This document shows, piece after piece, positions 10,013 to 21,471 of a stretch of DNA of 64,000 nt (position 1 is its first letter; each line of letters starts with the position of its first letter). Both the position numbers and the translations under genes were made by a program. Location of the stretch: assembly GCF_030272615.1 (NCBI RefSeq), contig NC_081410.1:114391933-114455932 (forward strand), given 5' to 3'. The notes beneath the pieces are model-generated. The model was not told the DNA's origin. It saw only the letters and a program-made list of their open reading frames with translations, and did no database searches. Source of the DNA: Cryptomeria japonica (taxonomy: Eukaryota > Streptophyta > Pinopsida > Cupressales > Cupressaceae).

Positions 10013-11127
10013 GGATGACCTTTCCTCATATTATGCTGGGAGAATGTCGAGCCTTCCATCTTTGGGTGCCTCAGAGAGGTTTTCGCCCTCAGATGCGTCC
10101 TTTATTTTTACTTTTTGGGGTCAGACAGCGCCACAACGTGGTTTTCGCCATAAGACCCTTGATTTGTTTTTATTTTTATGTTTTTGCGATTGGAAGGCCC
10201 GACACCCTCGCCAAAATATGCCACACTGTTGAGTTCTATAGTGTATCCTGCCTTATGGTCCCCAAGGGGAAGATCATCTCGTATGCCTAGATAATCAATA
10301 AAGGCTTCATCATTTTGGAATGTATCGAACTGTGCAGGTCCTTCATGGTCCCAGTCAATGAGTTGGTGGTGAACAAGGGGAAGGCCTTTGATGTCTTCGA
10401 AGTTAGCAGGGCTAAGAATGAAAATGTAGTTATATTCAGGTATGTCGAGGTAGTCATCAAGTTCATCATTGGCACTCTCCTCATCTGTCTTGATCGTGAA
10501 TGAATCCAAATTATCATCACTAGTAGCTCATTTTGGGACAGGTGTTCTCATTCAATGTGATTTCGACCTAGAACCTAGAGGCAAGGACTGTATGGGGTCC
10601 TTAGGGGTTGTTTCTTGACCAACTTTGAATTTTCTATAAAATTCCTCTTCTTCTGTGGGTTCACCTGGTTCTCTAAATGTCTCGGTGAGTTCATAGTCAC
10701 TGGAGGATTTGTCTGAACCCCATTCCCATTCATTGGAGTCTGTAGAATAGCGATTTTCTTGTTGAATATTGGCAGCTTTGATTTGTAATGCTTCTCTTGT
10801 CTTTTGAGTGTTTACCTTGGAAGTCATGAAACCAAGTCCTTTCGAGTGTTCCTTTTTGAATGTCAATTCAGGTTGTAAAGGTTCAATGATGCCTTCCTTT
10901 CTTAAGCCAAGGGGACTTTTGCCATCATACCCAAATTTTTGTAGGATCTTGAATCCTTTGCCATACTTTTCACATGGTAAGCTGATGTGATCTTGTGTAT
11001 CATTTTCAGGGTCTTTGTAAAGCATTTTGTATAAGTCTTCTTCTTCCAGTTCACCCCCTTTGAAAGATAGTAGGGTCTCATTTGAGTATAATGATAGATA
11101 CCTGCTTATTAGGATGTGGTCTTCCAT
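10013..11127 (-). pseudogene. pol: E1 linker between protease and RT with G-patch-like segment
   Basis: Two open pieces, 10108-10509 and 10552-11127. The second carries YGKGFKILQKFGYDGKSPLG, then RKEGIIEPLQPE and SKGLGF, the spacing of Gly and aromatic residues seen in G-patch motifs. E3 has the same segment near 49090-49230. Acidic, low-complexity sequence follows (WEWGSDKSSSDYELTE). G-patch motifs bind nucleic acid or stimulate helicases by family knowledge. Membership should be tested with a profile search. Confidence 0.6.
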
Positions 11128-11941
11128 ATTCTTTTGGTGAACTCATAACTTGTTGTAAGCACACGGTTTGATTCAAAGTGTATTCACCCATGCCCTTGTC
11201 CTGAAATTTCCCTTTAAGCTCACCTTGTTTTGAGGTCAAAGGTTTTAATGATCCAGGATGATCATATGCAGAAGAAGGGACAACTTCCCTATTACTTGGA
11301 ATAATCATCTCAGTTTTTGGTCTCAAGTTATTGCAGTATATGAATGGATTAGGATCACCATTAACTGTTATCTCAACTCCATTGTGAGGAAACTTAATGC
11401 ATTGGTGATATGTAGATGGGACTGCTCTCATTTCATTAATCCAAGGATGTCCTTGTAATATATTGTATGTGAGATCCAGGTCTAGGACTTGACAAACCAC
11501 ATCCTTTGTAACTGGCCCAACTCTAAGAGGCAAGGTGATTGTGCCTTTGGATGAACGCTCTTCTTCATCATATGTCGTGATGGTAATTTTGTTTGTAGAA
11601 TTCACACCTTTATTAGAATATCCCAATTGTTTAATACTGCTCAATGTACAAATGTTTAGACCTTCTCCTCCATCTATCAGGACTCGTTTTATTTGATGTT
11701 TCTGTATGAAGGCTTCAATGTGTAAAGGTGCATTATGTGGCTAACATACAAAGGCGTCATCAACTTCTGTGAATGTAAGGGAGTGTGGAATAGAAAGGTA
11801 TCCCACCATGGCTTGAAACTGGTCCACATTCAGATCAGTAGGGACAACAGTGTCTCTCAAGATTTTGTCAAGGATAGCTTTATGCGCGGGGGATATGCGT
11901 AAGAGCTCAAGGATGGAGATGAGCGCGGGTGTCTTCCCTAA
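11078..11941 (-). pseudogene. pol: E1 retropepsin-like protease
   Basis: The active-site region reads KRVLIDGGEGLNICTLSS near 11650, so the usual D-S/T-G appears as D-G-G. The second half (VCQVLDLDLTYNILQGHPWI) is the conserved retropepsin end with ILQGHPWI in place of ILLGRPWI. A TAG near 11741 (Gln in E3) interrupts the N-terminal side. The last 50 bp overlap the linker stretch in another frame. It would cleave the gag-pol polyprotein. Confidence 0.75.
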
Positions 11942-14248
11942 CTATTCTACAAGGTCATATTCAGGTTTGGTTGATGAGGAAGTGGTGTTTTTAGCTGGAG
12001 CACCTTGCAAAGTGAATTTACCTCGACAAGTTGTAACATTACATTTAGAGGTAGGTTCGGAAGAAGAGCTGATTCCTTTCAGGACAATCTTGGGTCTCTG
12101 GGTAGAATTCTCAGGCGTTTTGTCCTTGATGATAATGGTAGAGACATAATTGTCCATCAAGATGTGATTGATAGTTGAATCATAGTTATAAGATGCTTTG
12201 GTATAGTTCGTTTGGTCATCTGTGGCTGTAGCTTTTCCCTTGTCATGCTTTGGGAATGGTTCCTTAAACATTTCATGTTCTTGATTGGATGAGTGTCCTT
12301 CAATCTCAATGTCACCTCTATCAATAAGATCTTGTATGATGTTCTTTAGTCGATGACAATTACCTATCTTATGACCCTTGCTCTTATGAAATTCACAATA
12401 CTCATCATCATTCCACCAATTTGGTTTAACCTTTGGCTCATGTGGAGGAAAATCTGGAATTGTGATTATCTTGTTTGCCACTAGCTTTTTGAAAATGGAC
12501 TCAAGTGGTTCTCCCAATGGAGTGTACTTCCTTCGTGACTTGGAAGTTGTTTGAGTATTCACCTAATTGTTTGTAGAGCTTGATCCAGAAAAAATGATTT
12601 TGGGTCATACTGTATTGGCATCCACAACACCATCATTGACTGTGTTCTTGTTTTTATTCCAAAATCTTGGCTTGTCTTTTCCTTTAAAGTCCTCTTTGTT
12701 TTCTTTGAATATCTTTATGACTCCTTGTTCAATTAGGACCTTTTCTATCACTAAGCCTTTTTCAATGACGTCCTTGAAGGTAAACAAACAAGCTTTTCTT
12801 AAGTCATAACCAATGTCTTTGTTAACATTTTGGGTGAACATTTCTATCATTTGTTTTTATGGAATTTCACAAGAGCATATGCTGGCTAAATTCCTCCATC
12901 TTTGTAAAAATGATGAAAAAGATTCTCCATTCTTTTGCTTGGTGTTGCACAAAGTAGTGACTGATATGTCTGTCTCTATGTTGTATGAGAAATGTTGGAT
13001 AAATGCCTCTACTAAGTCACCCCAAGACTTAATTCCAGGTGGGAGTTGGGAGAACCATTCCATAGCTTGATCACCTAAGCTTTGTGGGAATAATCTCATC
13101 AAATATGTCTCTTCTGCTGCTACCTCAATGCAAGCTATGAAAAATTGTCTTATATGTGCCTTAGGAACCCCTTTTCCTCTGTACTTATCAAACTTAGGTG
13201 TCACAAAGTGTGTAGGAAATGGAGGCATTGGAATGCTTTTGTCAAATGGATAGGGACATATGTCTCTCATTGTATAAGTTGGCTTCGGTGTATTTATGTC
13301 CTCCATTTTCTTTTGTAAATCCTTAATTTGTTGTTCCAAATTGTTCTTAGGTGGAAATCAACTTCTTGGACCATACCCCATGCCTGAACCACCAGGTGGA
13401 GGAGGAGCATGTTGCATATATGGATGGTATTGATCATACACATGTTCATATGGAGGAGGTCTATAATGATGCTATGTATATGGACCACTTGGTATAGAGT
13501 CATGATGAGGAATGGAATATCTGCTTTGTCCATGTATACCATACTCTACAGGAATGTCATGAGTTTGTTCTAGGGTGTTGCCCCCAAATTTGACACGGGG
13601 TCTCCTTGTGCCCAAATTTTGATCATGCCTTTGGATATCCAATTGCTTTGGTGGTTGGTCCTTAGCATTGGTATGTGATTGAGTATATTTTTCTGCATAA
13701 GACCTCCATAATAGTCTGCGAAGGTGAGTATCATATTCTTGACCATGTGTGTATGGGACCTCTGGTTTTTGAAACAAAGATGATGGTGATTCAGGCACAA
13801 GATATGGTCCTCTATTGCCTCCACTATTAGGCCTCCTTTGATCCATGTTGGAGTGAGATTGTTGCAAAGGTCGATTTTCCATTATTTGAGACATGTCAAA
13901 ATCATGAGGGATCTTGGCTCCACTATGTGCCATCACTTGTAAGAAATATTGTCTATCTCTCTTCATTTTTTCCTCAACCAATCTATTGAAACGGGGATCC
14001 ATAATAGTGTCTTCCACTTCTGTTGAATGTATGGAAAAGTTGTCCATATTATCATTCTGTGTATCATTATGGTTTGTGTTGTCCATGTTCTCAACATTTG
14101 GAATGTTTCTATAAGCATCCATGTCAGGTAATGTGTTATGATCAGAATTGAAAAAGATATCATTGTCATATTCATAAGAACTCATGTTTGCAGACTCTTG
14201 AGCCTCTTTAGTTTCTCTCCTATATTTTTGGGAATGGGTTTCAACCAT
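11942..14248 (-). pseudogene. gag: E1 gag
   Basis: Starts at ATG 14248, a start shared with E2. An acidic Asn-rich N-terminus (13472-14248) is followed by the capsid core at 12605-13339 (DICPYPFDKSIPMPPFP, KFDKYRGKG, QAMEWFSQLPPG, FIQHFSYNIETD, FSSFLQRWRNLAS). A knuckle CEFHKSKGHKIGNC, the CX2HX3GHX4C form usual in these elements, lies near 12345-12385. About six stops interrupt it, among them TGA near 13360 and TAA near 12858. A TGA near 12612 is shared with E2. Gag packages the genomic RNA. Confidence 0.88.
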
Positions 14249-14740
14249 GAACTAGGTATTGACCAAGATGTGTGAGATTAGATGAAAATGGAAAGAGTGT
14301 GGAAGACCAAGAGTTGGATGGAATGCAAATGAATCTGAAGTGTACTTGCAATGTCCAAAGTGTAAGACCAAGTATGTATGTACTAGAGTAGGTGTGGCTT
14401 CCAAAGAGATGATAGTTTCTCTTGATGAGGTAAGTTAACCTTAACTCTAAGTAAGACCAAATGGGACCCAAAGGTGATAGACCTTGATGAGGGACCACTC
14501 AGTAAAATGTTGTTGGATGTAATGTGCTGCCAAAGTATGATGAGGACAAGCAAGTGACCTTTTGACTCAAGTTTAGACAAATGTGAATGTAATGTAAGGT
14601 GTAAAGCAATGATGGACTTTGTGAGACCCAAAAGACAGGTTGAATTCTAGATGAAAACTCAGAGAGATACCTAGGAAGCTCAATAAGTCTAAAACTGATT
14701 GTTCCTTGTTTGCTGGATTATAAAAGTTTTCAATTCTGAA

Positions 14741-14938
14741 CATAGACGTGTCTGTATACTTCACAGATGTGCTTAAAGGACACAGACACGTTTAAATGAC
14801 ATAGAAGCGGTTCTGTCAGACACAGACGCGTTTCTAAGATGTTGTAAATGTAATATTGCTCAAAAGACACAGACGTGTTTCTGCCCTTCACATACGAGTT
14901 TAGATGACACAGACGCGGTTCTGTCAGACATAGACACG
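14741..14938 (-). repeat. Family 1 motif array, leader copy near gag
   Basis: Nine copies of CAYAGACRYG (GCGTCTGTG in gag sense). The matching place in E2 (about 29898-29945) lacks the array, so this ~200-bp array differs between members. Confidence 0.85.
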
Positions 14939-15237
14939 TTTCCGAAAACTTTGTGCAATTTTTCCAATCTGTGAAGTTGTTTTGTTGTGACCAAATATGA
15001 ATGTTTGACTATTTTTCGTGACAAGAGAACACAGTGTTGATGAGGACTCAATGTTTGCAAGTGTTTAGACTCAAAATGACTCAAAGAAAAGTGTGTTGTT
15101 TGATATAAAATTGTTTTGCATACACTTGAAGACACAAAAGACACAATGTTTTGGTGTTTGGTCTTGAATGTTTGATTGTTTAAAATAAGTCAAGCACAAT
15201 TCTTATGGCTGACAAAGACAATAGTTGTTGATCCCAC

Positions 15238-15570
15238 ATGAAGTTTCCACCGAGGCTACGCTATTCAGAGCAGATACTTAGATGCTTGACCCCACTGGCT
15301 CCATCCTCGGCACTCACTTCTCGGGGCAGCCAAGCATCAGTTCCCATGAAAACTCCTTGTGGCAAACTTTGTATCTCTAGTAAGAACCGTATGTGTGTGG
15401 GCCACTACCAGAGGTCCAACCTCCTGCCCCAACAACTAGAAGGATTTTGGCTTCTAAAACAAAAAGGTGCTAGTAAGGGCATCTGTTCATGTGGCCATAC
15501 ATGCGGCACTTTCAACTTTGTAAATATAGAAGGCTCCCAGCCGTTAGGGGTTACACCCTACAACTGATCA
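15238..15570 (-). other. Conserved leader block of family 1
   Basis: A GC-richer block strongly matched in E2 at about 29310-29645 (for example CGGTTCTTAGTAGAGATACA and GGGGTCAAGCATCTAAGTAT in E2). The open frames on it look incidental. A packaging or structural RNA role is possible but unproven. Confidence 0.55.
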
Positions 15571-16186
15571 AATAAATTTGATCAAACGGGTTTATGGGGA
15601 GACATAGTGTTGGTATGAACTAATTAGCACACGTTATCTATAGTTTTCACCATGGATATAGTTGTTTATAGTGGTTCGAAACAGGTGGGTTTTTCTTGCT
15701 ACCACTTGGGTCGTTCTCTCCTCACTAGTAGTCCTAATGACCACATGGGGAGACAGGCCTCTAAAGATTAAACAAAATGAGCCTATTGCTCAAGACACAA
15801 AAGACACTAGTTCAATTTTAGTGCACCAATTGAAGTGTTTGATAATCTATAAAAATAAGGCACACAATAAAAATCAAAAACCCTTGCTAAGGTCCTACAA
15901 CAAAGATCTATTAGTAGTTTGGATTGTTTCAAATGATCACCCCTTCCTGCAAGCACACAAGTTAGGTAAATTTTAGATCCAAAAGACTTTGTGAAATAGG
16001 GGCCTTCAACAAAATGATTTTGCTTTCAAGACAAGCTGCACCACTTTTGTTAGTTAGATCTGAAAATGTTAGCTCAATATAAACCAGATCAGAAAACCCA
16101 AATGACAAAAAACCGAATCAAAGAAACCCAAAATGTAACAATTTCACACAGGTGTGGTTATCAGAGACACAAACACTTTATAACTT

Positions 16187-16406
16187 CGCAGACGCGCTTA
16201 GATCCAACACAGATGCCATTCCAGAACACAGACGTTGCTTCTGGACACAGACGTCTTTGAAGACTTCACAGATGCGACTAGGGAACATAGACGTGTTTCC
16301 TAGAATCTACAAAAAAAAAAAAATACTGTCGAGGGCGCAGACGCGATTCCAGATGTCACAGACGCGATAGAAAACCAAAAATGCGATCCGAAAGCACATA
16401 GACACG
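16187..16406 (-). repeat. Family 1 motif array, leader copy near the primer-binding site
   Basis: Nine copies of CRCAGACGYG on the plus strand (GCGTCTGTG in gag sense), starting about 110 bp after the primer-binding site. An A-run of about 13 lies inside it. Confidence 0.87.
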
Positions 16407-16494
16407 AAAATATCAAAAGTTTGTCGAAAATGTTAGATCTGCAACTTCAAAACACAAAATCTGCAACAAAAGATGTTAAATGCAAAAGGGACAA

Positions 16495-16517
16495 GAGTCC
16501 CACCAGGCGTGCTAAAA
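16495..16517 (-). other. E1 primer-binding site
   Basis: In element sense TTTTAGCACGCCTGGTGGGA follows the 5' LTR directly. E2 has TTTTGGCACGCCCAGTGGGA at the same place, so the ancestral site probably began TGGCACGCC. The priming tRNA was not identified. Confidence 0.72.
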
Positions 16518-17304
16518 TGTATACGGTGAAAATGGATAACAACAATGTTGAAAGACTAAGTAGATTCAACCACAAAACCCTAGCCTAACAACAACAAAGA
16601 TCCACCATAACATATGAAGATTACCTAAGGCAATGCAAATCAAATGAAATCACAAAGATTATACCATCACATGTCCAACAGGGTTTGAATCTCCATTCTT
16701 CCTATCTCCATTGATGTTGCTTGATATATTTGCTCTCAGATTTTATCTGTGCACAAGAGCTCAGCAAAGAACGGAAATGTGGTTGCAAGTAGGATCGCAT
16801 ATGAAAGTGCAAAGGCGTAGTGTAGTCAATTGATCAAGTAAATAGTTAAAGTTGTTAATGAAGGAAGCATCTCCTTATATAGAAAACACTATATGAAATG
16901 GAGGGATAAGATTGAGAGGTGTAAAAGATAAATGGTCGGCTATGATTAGAGGGTAGGTAAAAGAAATAAGAAAATAATAAGAGGGTAGGTAGTGTATGAA
17001 TTAAGAGATGAATGACATGTGTCATAGGTAGAAAAGGTTAATGAATTAATTAAATAAATAAAGATTTATTTAATCAATAGAAGAAGTGGGGTTAATTAAA
17101 TAAATAAAATATTTATTTAATTTAGGAAAAGGATAATTTAAATAAATAAAGGTATTTATTTAAATAAGAAATAAGGCTAGAAGAGGATAAATGAATTAAT
17201 TAAATAAATAAAGATTTATTTTAATTAATAGAAGAATTAGGCTAAAGTAATTAAATAAATAACAATATTTATTTAATTAGACATGACAATTTTAGGTGTC
17301 TACA
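16518..17304 (-). repeat. E1 5' LTR
   Basis: 787 bp, about 97% identical to 947-1734 by eye. A TATATAA box at 16875-16881 (minus strand) would drive the genomic RNA. The U3 palindromes are as in the other LTR. Confidence 0.95.
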
Positions 17305-17309
17305 GTGAC
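17305..17309. repeat. Target-site duplication, right copy (GTGAC)
   Basis: Exact copy of 942-946, immediately outside the 5' LTR. Confidence 0.93.
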
Positions 17310-17860
17310 AAATCCATGAATTCAAAGCAAAGAGAGAAATGTGAATCCCAAGAAATTTACAGATCAAAGCATGGTTGATCAAATATGAAACATCCTCCAC
17401 CACATATTCCAAAGGAATCACCAGCACTGGTTGATCTTGACATCGCGGCAAATAACCATTCACTTTCTTGAGCTTGGACCCCTCCCCCACATAAAATTAC
17501 TCTAGAGGACTCACATGCACACCCGAAGAGGAGCCATTGCGCCTCCCAACATCAACAATCACCAAATTGGAAGAGTAAGCTTGCCCAACCATAATAATAT
17601 TCACCATTCACAACCTGCACAAGCCCCACACCAACACGAATGCCACACTCCTCACAAACTCGAAACACCCCCACCCTATACCACAAACCCTAAGCATTGT
17701 AGCACACCCCAAAAGAGCCCAAAATCTGAGCGCCACACCCCAGAAGATCCCACGTGTCAAATATCCCCCACACACGCCCAAAACAAACCCCACAAACCCC
17801 TGAAGCAGAGAGAAAACACGGCTAGGGTCAAACCCTAGCACGCGCAAGCAACAACTTCAC
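17310..17860 (-). pseudogene. LINE ORF1-like protein, N-terminal part
   Basis: Read leftward, VNGYLPRCQDQPVLVI followed by HALICKFLGIHISLFAL is the start of a DUF4283 domain. It continues directly into TWKIEGEMEL at 941 once E1 and one duplication are removed. Upstream (17500-17860) is Gly/Val-rich sequence typical of a LINE 5' region, ending in repeated AGGGTTTG-like words. Several stops are present. It is the other half of the 1-941 entry. Confidence 0.68.
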
Positions 17861-18253
17861 CAAAAATGCACATTCCCATAATCTATCACAATAGTTTCAA
17901 TTTTATTTTGAAAAAAAGGGATAAAATTTAATTGAATAAAAAAGAAGAAACAACAATACAAATACAATAAGTACCAACCAAATATTGCATTATGATATAT
18001 TTTAAAAAATTGGTGTTATAGAAGTAAATGATTAGAAATGATTAAAAAAAATAAAAATTCTTTATATTTATAAAAGAAATGTCTATTTTAAATTTTAAAT
18101 TTATTTATAATATCAATTGTAAATAAAGTGTTAAGGGATTTGATTCACTCTTTAAATTAAGTTATTGAATAAAAAATTAACTATTGCACAAAAAATATTT
18201 CTATTAAAAATAAATAAACTCAATTATTGTATGTATTCTTTTTAATTATAATT
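17861..18253. other. AT-rich spacer
   Basis: Mostly A/T, with no ORF, LTR or RNA gene recognised. It lies between the LINE ORF1 remnant and the truncated LINE. Confidence 0.6.
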
Positions 18254-18288
18254 TTGTATAAAACAATTTTGACAACATTCTATTTGTT
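18254..18288. repeat. 35-bp direct repeat, left copy
   Basis: Begins TTGTATAAAACAATTTTGAC and matches 23327-23361 at 34 of 35 positions. A T-rich run (18285-18300) follows, as expected for the poly(A) end of a minus-strand LINE. It is either a long target duplication or part of a local AT-rich repeat. Confidence 0.7.
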
Positions 18289-19914
18289 TTTGTTTTTTTT
18301 ATAAAAGTGGATTTACCACTAAATTATATTAATATTTTAATTTTTACATGGTGTCTGGTTCAATGAGCACTGGAGGGAAAGAGTCAGTAAGAAAACCCTC
18401 CAGTATTGCTCCAAAAAACTTAAGGCCTACCTACCCATTACAAAGAGGCCTCCTAGGCATAATCCAAAAAAAAAAAACTCATATTACATAGCAATTCCAT
18501 TAGATACAAAAGAAGCTGCCATATATAGCATACAAAAAGATATCAGATGAATGCTCATCCTTTTAGCTCACTGTGAAGAACACCGCAACAATGGAATAGA
18601 AGACCAATTGCCAATTACAACTTTGAAACTGCAAAAAATTGAACATCCTCGCACCACCCTTGGCTACACAGAACAATTCTCCAATCCATTTATTAGCATA
18701 AAACTCAAGAAAAGAAATGAAACCATTGTAAGGGAGCATGCCATAATTAAAATCGTGATCAAATAGAGAATAACCCAAATAAGAAGGATAGAAGGATGTT
18801 GAAACCCTGATGGAATCAACAAGATGCTGAGCCAAAAGAGTAAACATAAGAAGAGACATGCAAACAAAACAAAAACAAGAAACCACAACATATACTGTAA
18901 CACCTGCAATTTCCATGATCCAAAACTCAACCACCATCTTCCAAGCCTCATGAAAATCATCTAAATGAAGTAGATTACAATCCCACCCAAGTTCCTCATC
19001 TTAGAAGGCATGAGAATGACAACCCCTGGAAGGAAATAATCAACAAGAGGATGAAATGCTAAGATTAGAGATATGAAAAACTCGTATATATCGCAAACCA
19101 AATGAAAGATGGCATCATAACAAGTATAGCTTGAAGAGATGCTTGAAATCTCACAGAAGCCAAGATAAAAAACTCGCACAATCATAATTATTAAACCAAT
19201 GAGCCCAAGATATGATCAGTAGTCGAGATAAAGAACACACATATTCATAATTAACAAAACAAAGCTCCTAAGACATGATCCACACTAATGAGTGAAGTCG
19301 ATTAACAAAAATGATTGCAGTAGTACCAAATGGAGAAGGAAATAGATCACGCATGATAAGCAATCAATTACCAATATGCAACCACAAAAACCCGATCCAA
19401 ATGAAAAAGAATGAGGACAGAGAAATCATGAAAAAGACAGACCGCACAAATAAACTCCATCATAGGAAGATCATACAAGACAACACCTTTCGTACAGAAA
19501 ACACTTGGAATGTATGGCATCGACAAAAATGTTACCACAAAGTAAACAAGTGGACAACACCCTCCCTAATGTAACACATACAAGTATTTTCAACTACTAA
19601 AAGGACGCATGGCAAAAATATCAAACCATCAACTGTCATGATTACAGAGCATACAAATAATTAGAGAAAACCAATACAAAAATACTCAACATAGAATAGT
19701 CATTACTTCATGAGCAAAAACTTGAAAGAAGGGATAAAGACATTAAACCTTTCTGAAAGGACACCATCAATCCTAATGATTAAACCATATTGTCTAAGCT
19801 CATAATGTCACACCTTCAAGAACTACAAAACACATGTCATATCAGTTCAAAATTGAAAAGCACCCCCTTGACCACTAGCCAACAAAACAAACAAGAAATG
19901 TCGACCAAACCAAG
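18289..19914 (-). other. LINE 3' region
   Basis: Non-coding sequence after the RNase H end at 19915. Short open frames (for example 18563-18937) show no domain I recognise. It contains an A-run at 18467-18478. Confidence 0.5.
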
Positions 19915-20357
19915 TTAATATAAAATGATTATGCAAGAGGAGGGAATATCTGTAGGAGAGACCTCCAAGTACTCCAAAAGCTCGATTGTTGCCTTGTTAG
20001 AAAGAAAATCAGCAATACACTTAATTTTCCTATAACAATGAGAGATTGTAAAGGATCTAAAAAACTTTAATTGAGCAAGAATTCGATCTAAAAGGTATTG
20101 TAACTGCCAGGAGGCACGTTTCTTATTGGAGACCAAATGAAAAGCCAACATAGAATCACCTTCAATTACAATATCCTTAATGTTCAGAGAAATACCTAAA
20201 TCTAGACCAAATGATAAAGCATGGAATTCTGCAAAATTGTTACAACCAATACCAATATATTTACAAGCAGCCTTGACAATTTTTGAACTATGATAAAATA
20301 AAATGACAACTCCAATCCTAGATTTGCCAGGATTTCCATTAGCAGCCCCATCAAAAT
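19915..20357 (-). pseudogene. LINE RNase H domain
   Basis: Pieces NFDGAANGNPGKSRIGVV (near 20350-20300), NNFAEFHALSFGL and VIEGDSMLAFHL follow the RVT_3 RNase H order, with the D, E and D residues visible. The frame is broken near 20350 and 20150. It ends with TAA near 19914. It follows the zinc-binding region, as usual in plant L1 elements. Confidence 0.8.
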
Positions 20358-21471
20358 TTAATTAAAAGAGAATTGTGGAGGAGGGGACCATTTAGCAAGC
20401 CTACGTTTGACAACAGAAGATAAACCTAATGATACAACCCCATGTGAGGGAATGACTCGAAGAGCCTCCCAATTCCATGTCACCCAATTATCCCAATGAG
20501 AAAAGGAATGCAAATGATCCAAATTTTTATAAATAAAGGAGAGCACCACTTCAGAGATGGAAGATTCAATCATGCCTATCACATCCACCAAGGAAGCATA
20601 TTTTTGTTTGAAAATCCTATGATTCCTCTCAAGCCAGATATTCCAAATAACAATAGACAGAGCAACCATCGAGAGACATAAATAGAACGAAGTCAAATAC
20701 AACATAGGCCAAGCCAAGAATTGAGACAATAAACTAGGACAAATAGCAGATGTCCATCCAAGCTTACCAAATAGCCAATACCAGCAATCCAATGCAAAAG
20801 GACAATATAAAAACACATGATCCAAAGTTTCCTTGAAGAAGCCACAAAACACACAAGGAAACACCATTGTAATCCCAAGTCTATCTAATCTCATCCTTGT
20901 AAGAACTCTATCTTAAACTGCTAACCAGGCAAAAGAACCAGCTTTAGGAAGACAAACTGAATGCCAAAAGAGCTGAGAAGGCCGAGAGGAGAAAGAAGAG
21001 GGATGAGACAAATTTATAGCCATCCTTTACTGTATAAGAACCTGGCACATTCTTAGTCCAGACTAAATCATCCTCCATGTCCTGAAATACTAGCAATCTC
21101 TTCTTAAGTTCCCGCACATATGCATCTTTAAGTTCTTGGTCTACCAACACAGAATCTATGGATTTCCAACGAAAAATAGGATAGGGACCTGAAACATCAA
21201 CATAACAGTAATCAGTAACAAACACACCCCAATGACCTTTGAGGATATCTAATAAAGGAGAGTAATCCTGAATACTAGTCATGGCAGCATGGCCATTCCA
21301 AACTTCATCCCAAAATAGAGCCTTTCTCCCATTATGAATTACCCAAGAAAGGTGTGGAAGAATAACCAATCTACAACTAGTAATAAAATTCCAAAAAACT
21401 GACCCTTTTGGAAGAGATGAAGCTGTGAATAACCACTCTCTAGGAGCCCCCCTCAAATACTTAGCAAACAT
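20358..21471 (-). pseudogene. LINE zinc-binding (zf-RVT) region
   Basis: 20358-20894 contains MRLDRLGIT, CVFCGFFKETLDHVFLYC and CWYWLFGKLGW, the zf-RVT Cys/His pattern, then IWLERNHRIF. 20944-21471 contains the preceding segment (WVIHNGRKALFWDEVWNG and GSYTVKDGYKF). A frameshift or stop near 20900-20944 separates them. This region sits between RT and RNase H in L1 ORF2. Confidence 0.8.

Larger units (their letters stand above)
14249..16494 (-). other. E1 leader between primer-binding site and gag
   Basis: About 2.2 kb without a gag-like ORF. It contains two CACAGACGCG arrays (14741-14938 and 16187-16406, plus-strand reading) and a GC-richer block at about 15238-15570 that is closely matched in the E2 leader at about 29310-29645. 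Tat/Ogre elements often have such long leaders. Confidence 0.75.
947..17304 (-). mobile_element. E1: near full-length Ty3/gypsy (Tat/Ogre-like) retrotransposon, family 1
   Basis: A 16.36-kb element on the minus strand with two LTRs of 788 and 787 bp, a primer-binding site inside the right LTR, a polypurine tract inside the left LTR and a perfect GTGAC duplication. Order in its own direction: 5' LTR, long leader, gag, protease, G-patch-like linker, RT, RNase H, second RNase H, integrase, an antisense PMD gene, 3' LTR. The second RNase H and the extra antisense ORF place it in the Tat/Ogre group by family knowledge. By eye the LTRs differ at about 22 positions plus one indel (about 2.8%), so it is an old insertion. 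Many stops make it non-functional now. Confidence 0.93.

Noticed and set aside
15238-15567. 109-codon plus-strand frame in the E1 leader
   Set aside because: The E2 counterpart does not keep the frame and there is no recognised domain. It is treated as conserved non-coding sequence.
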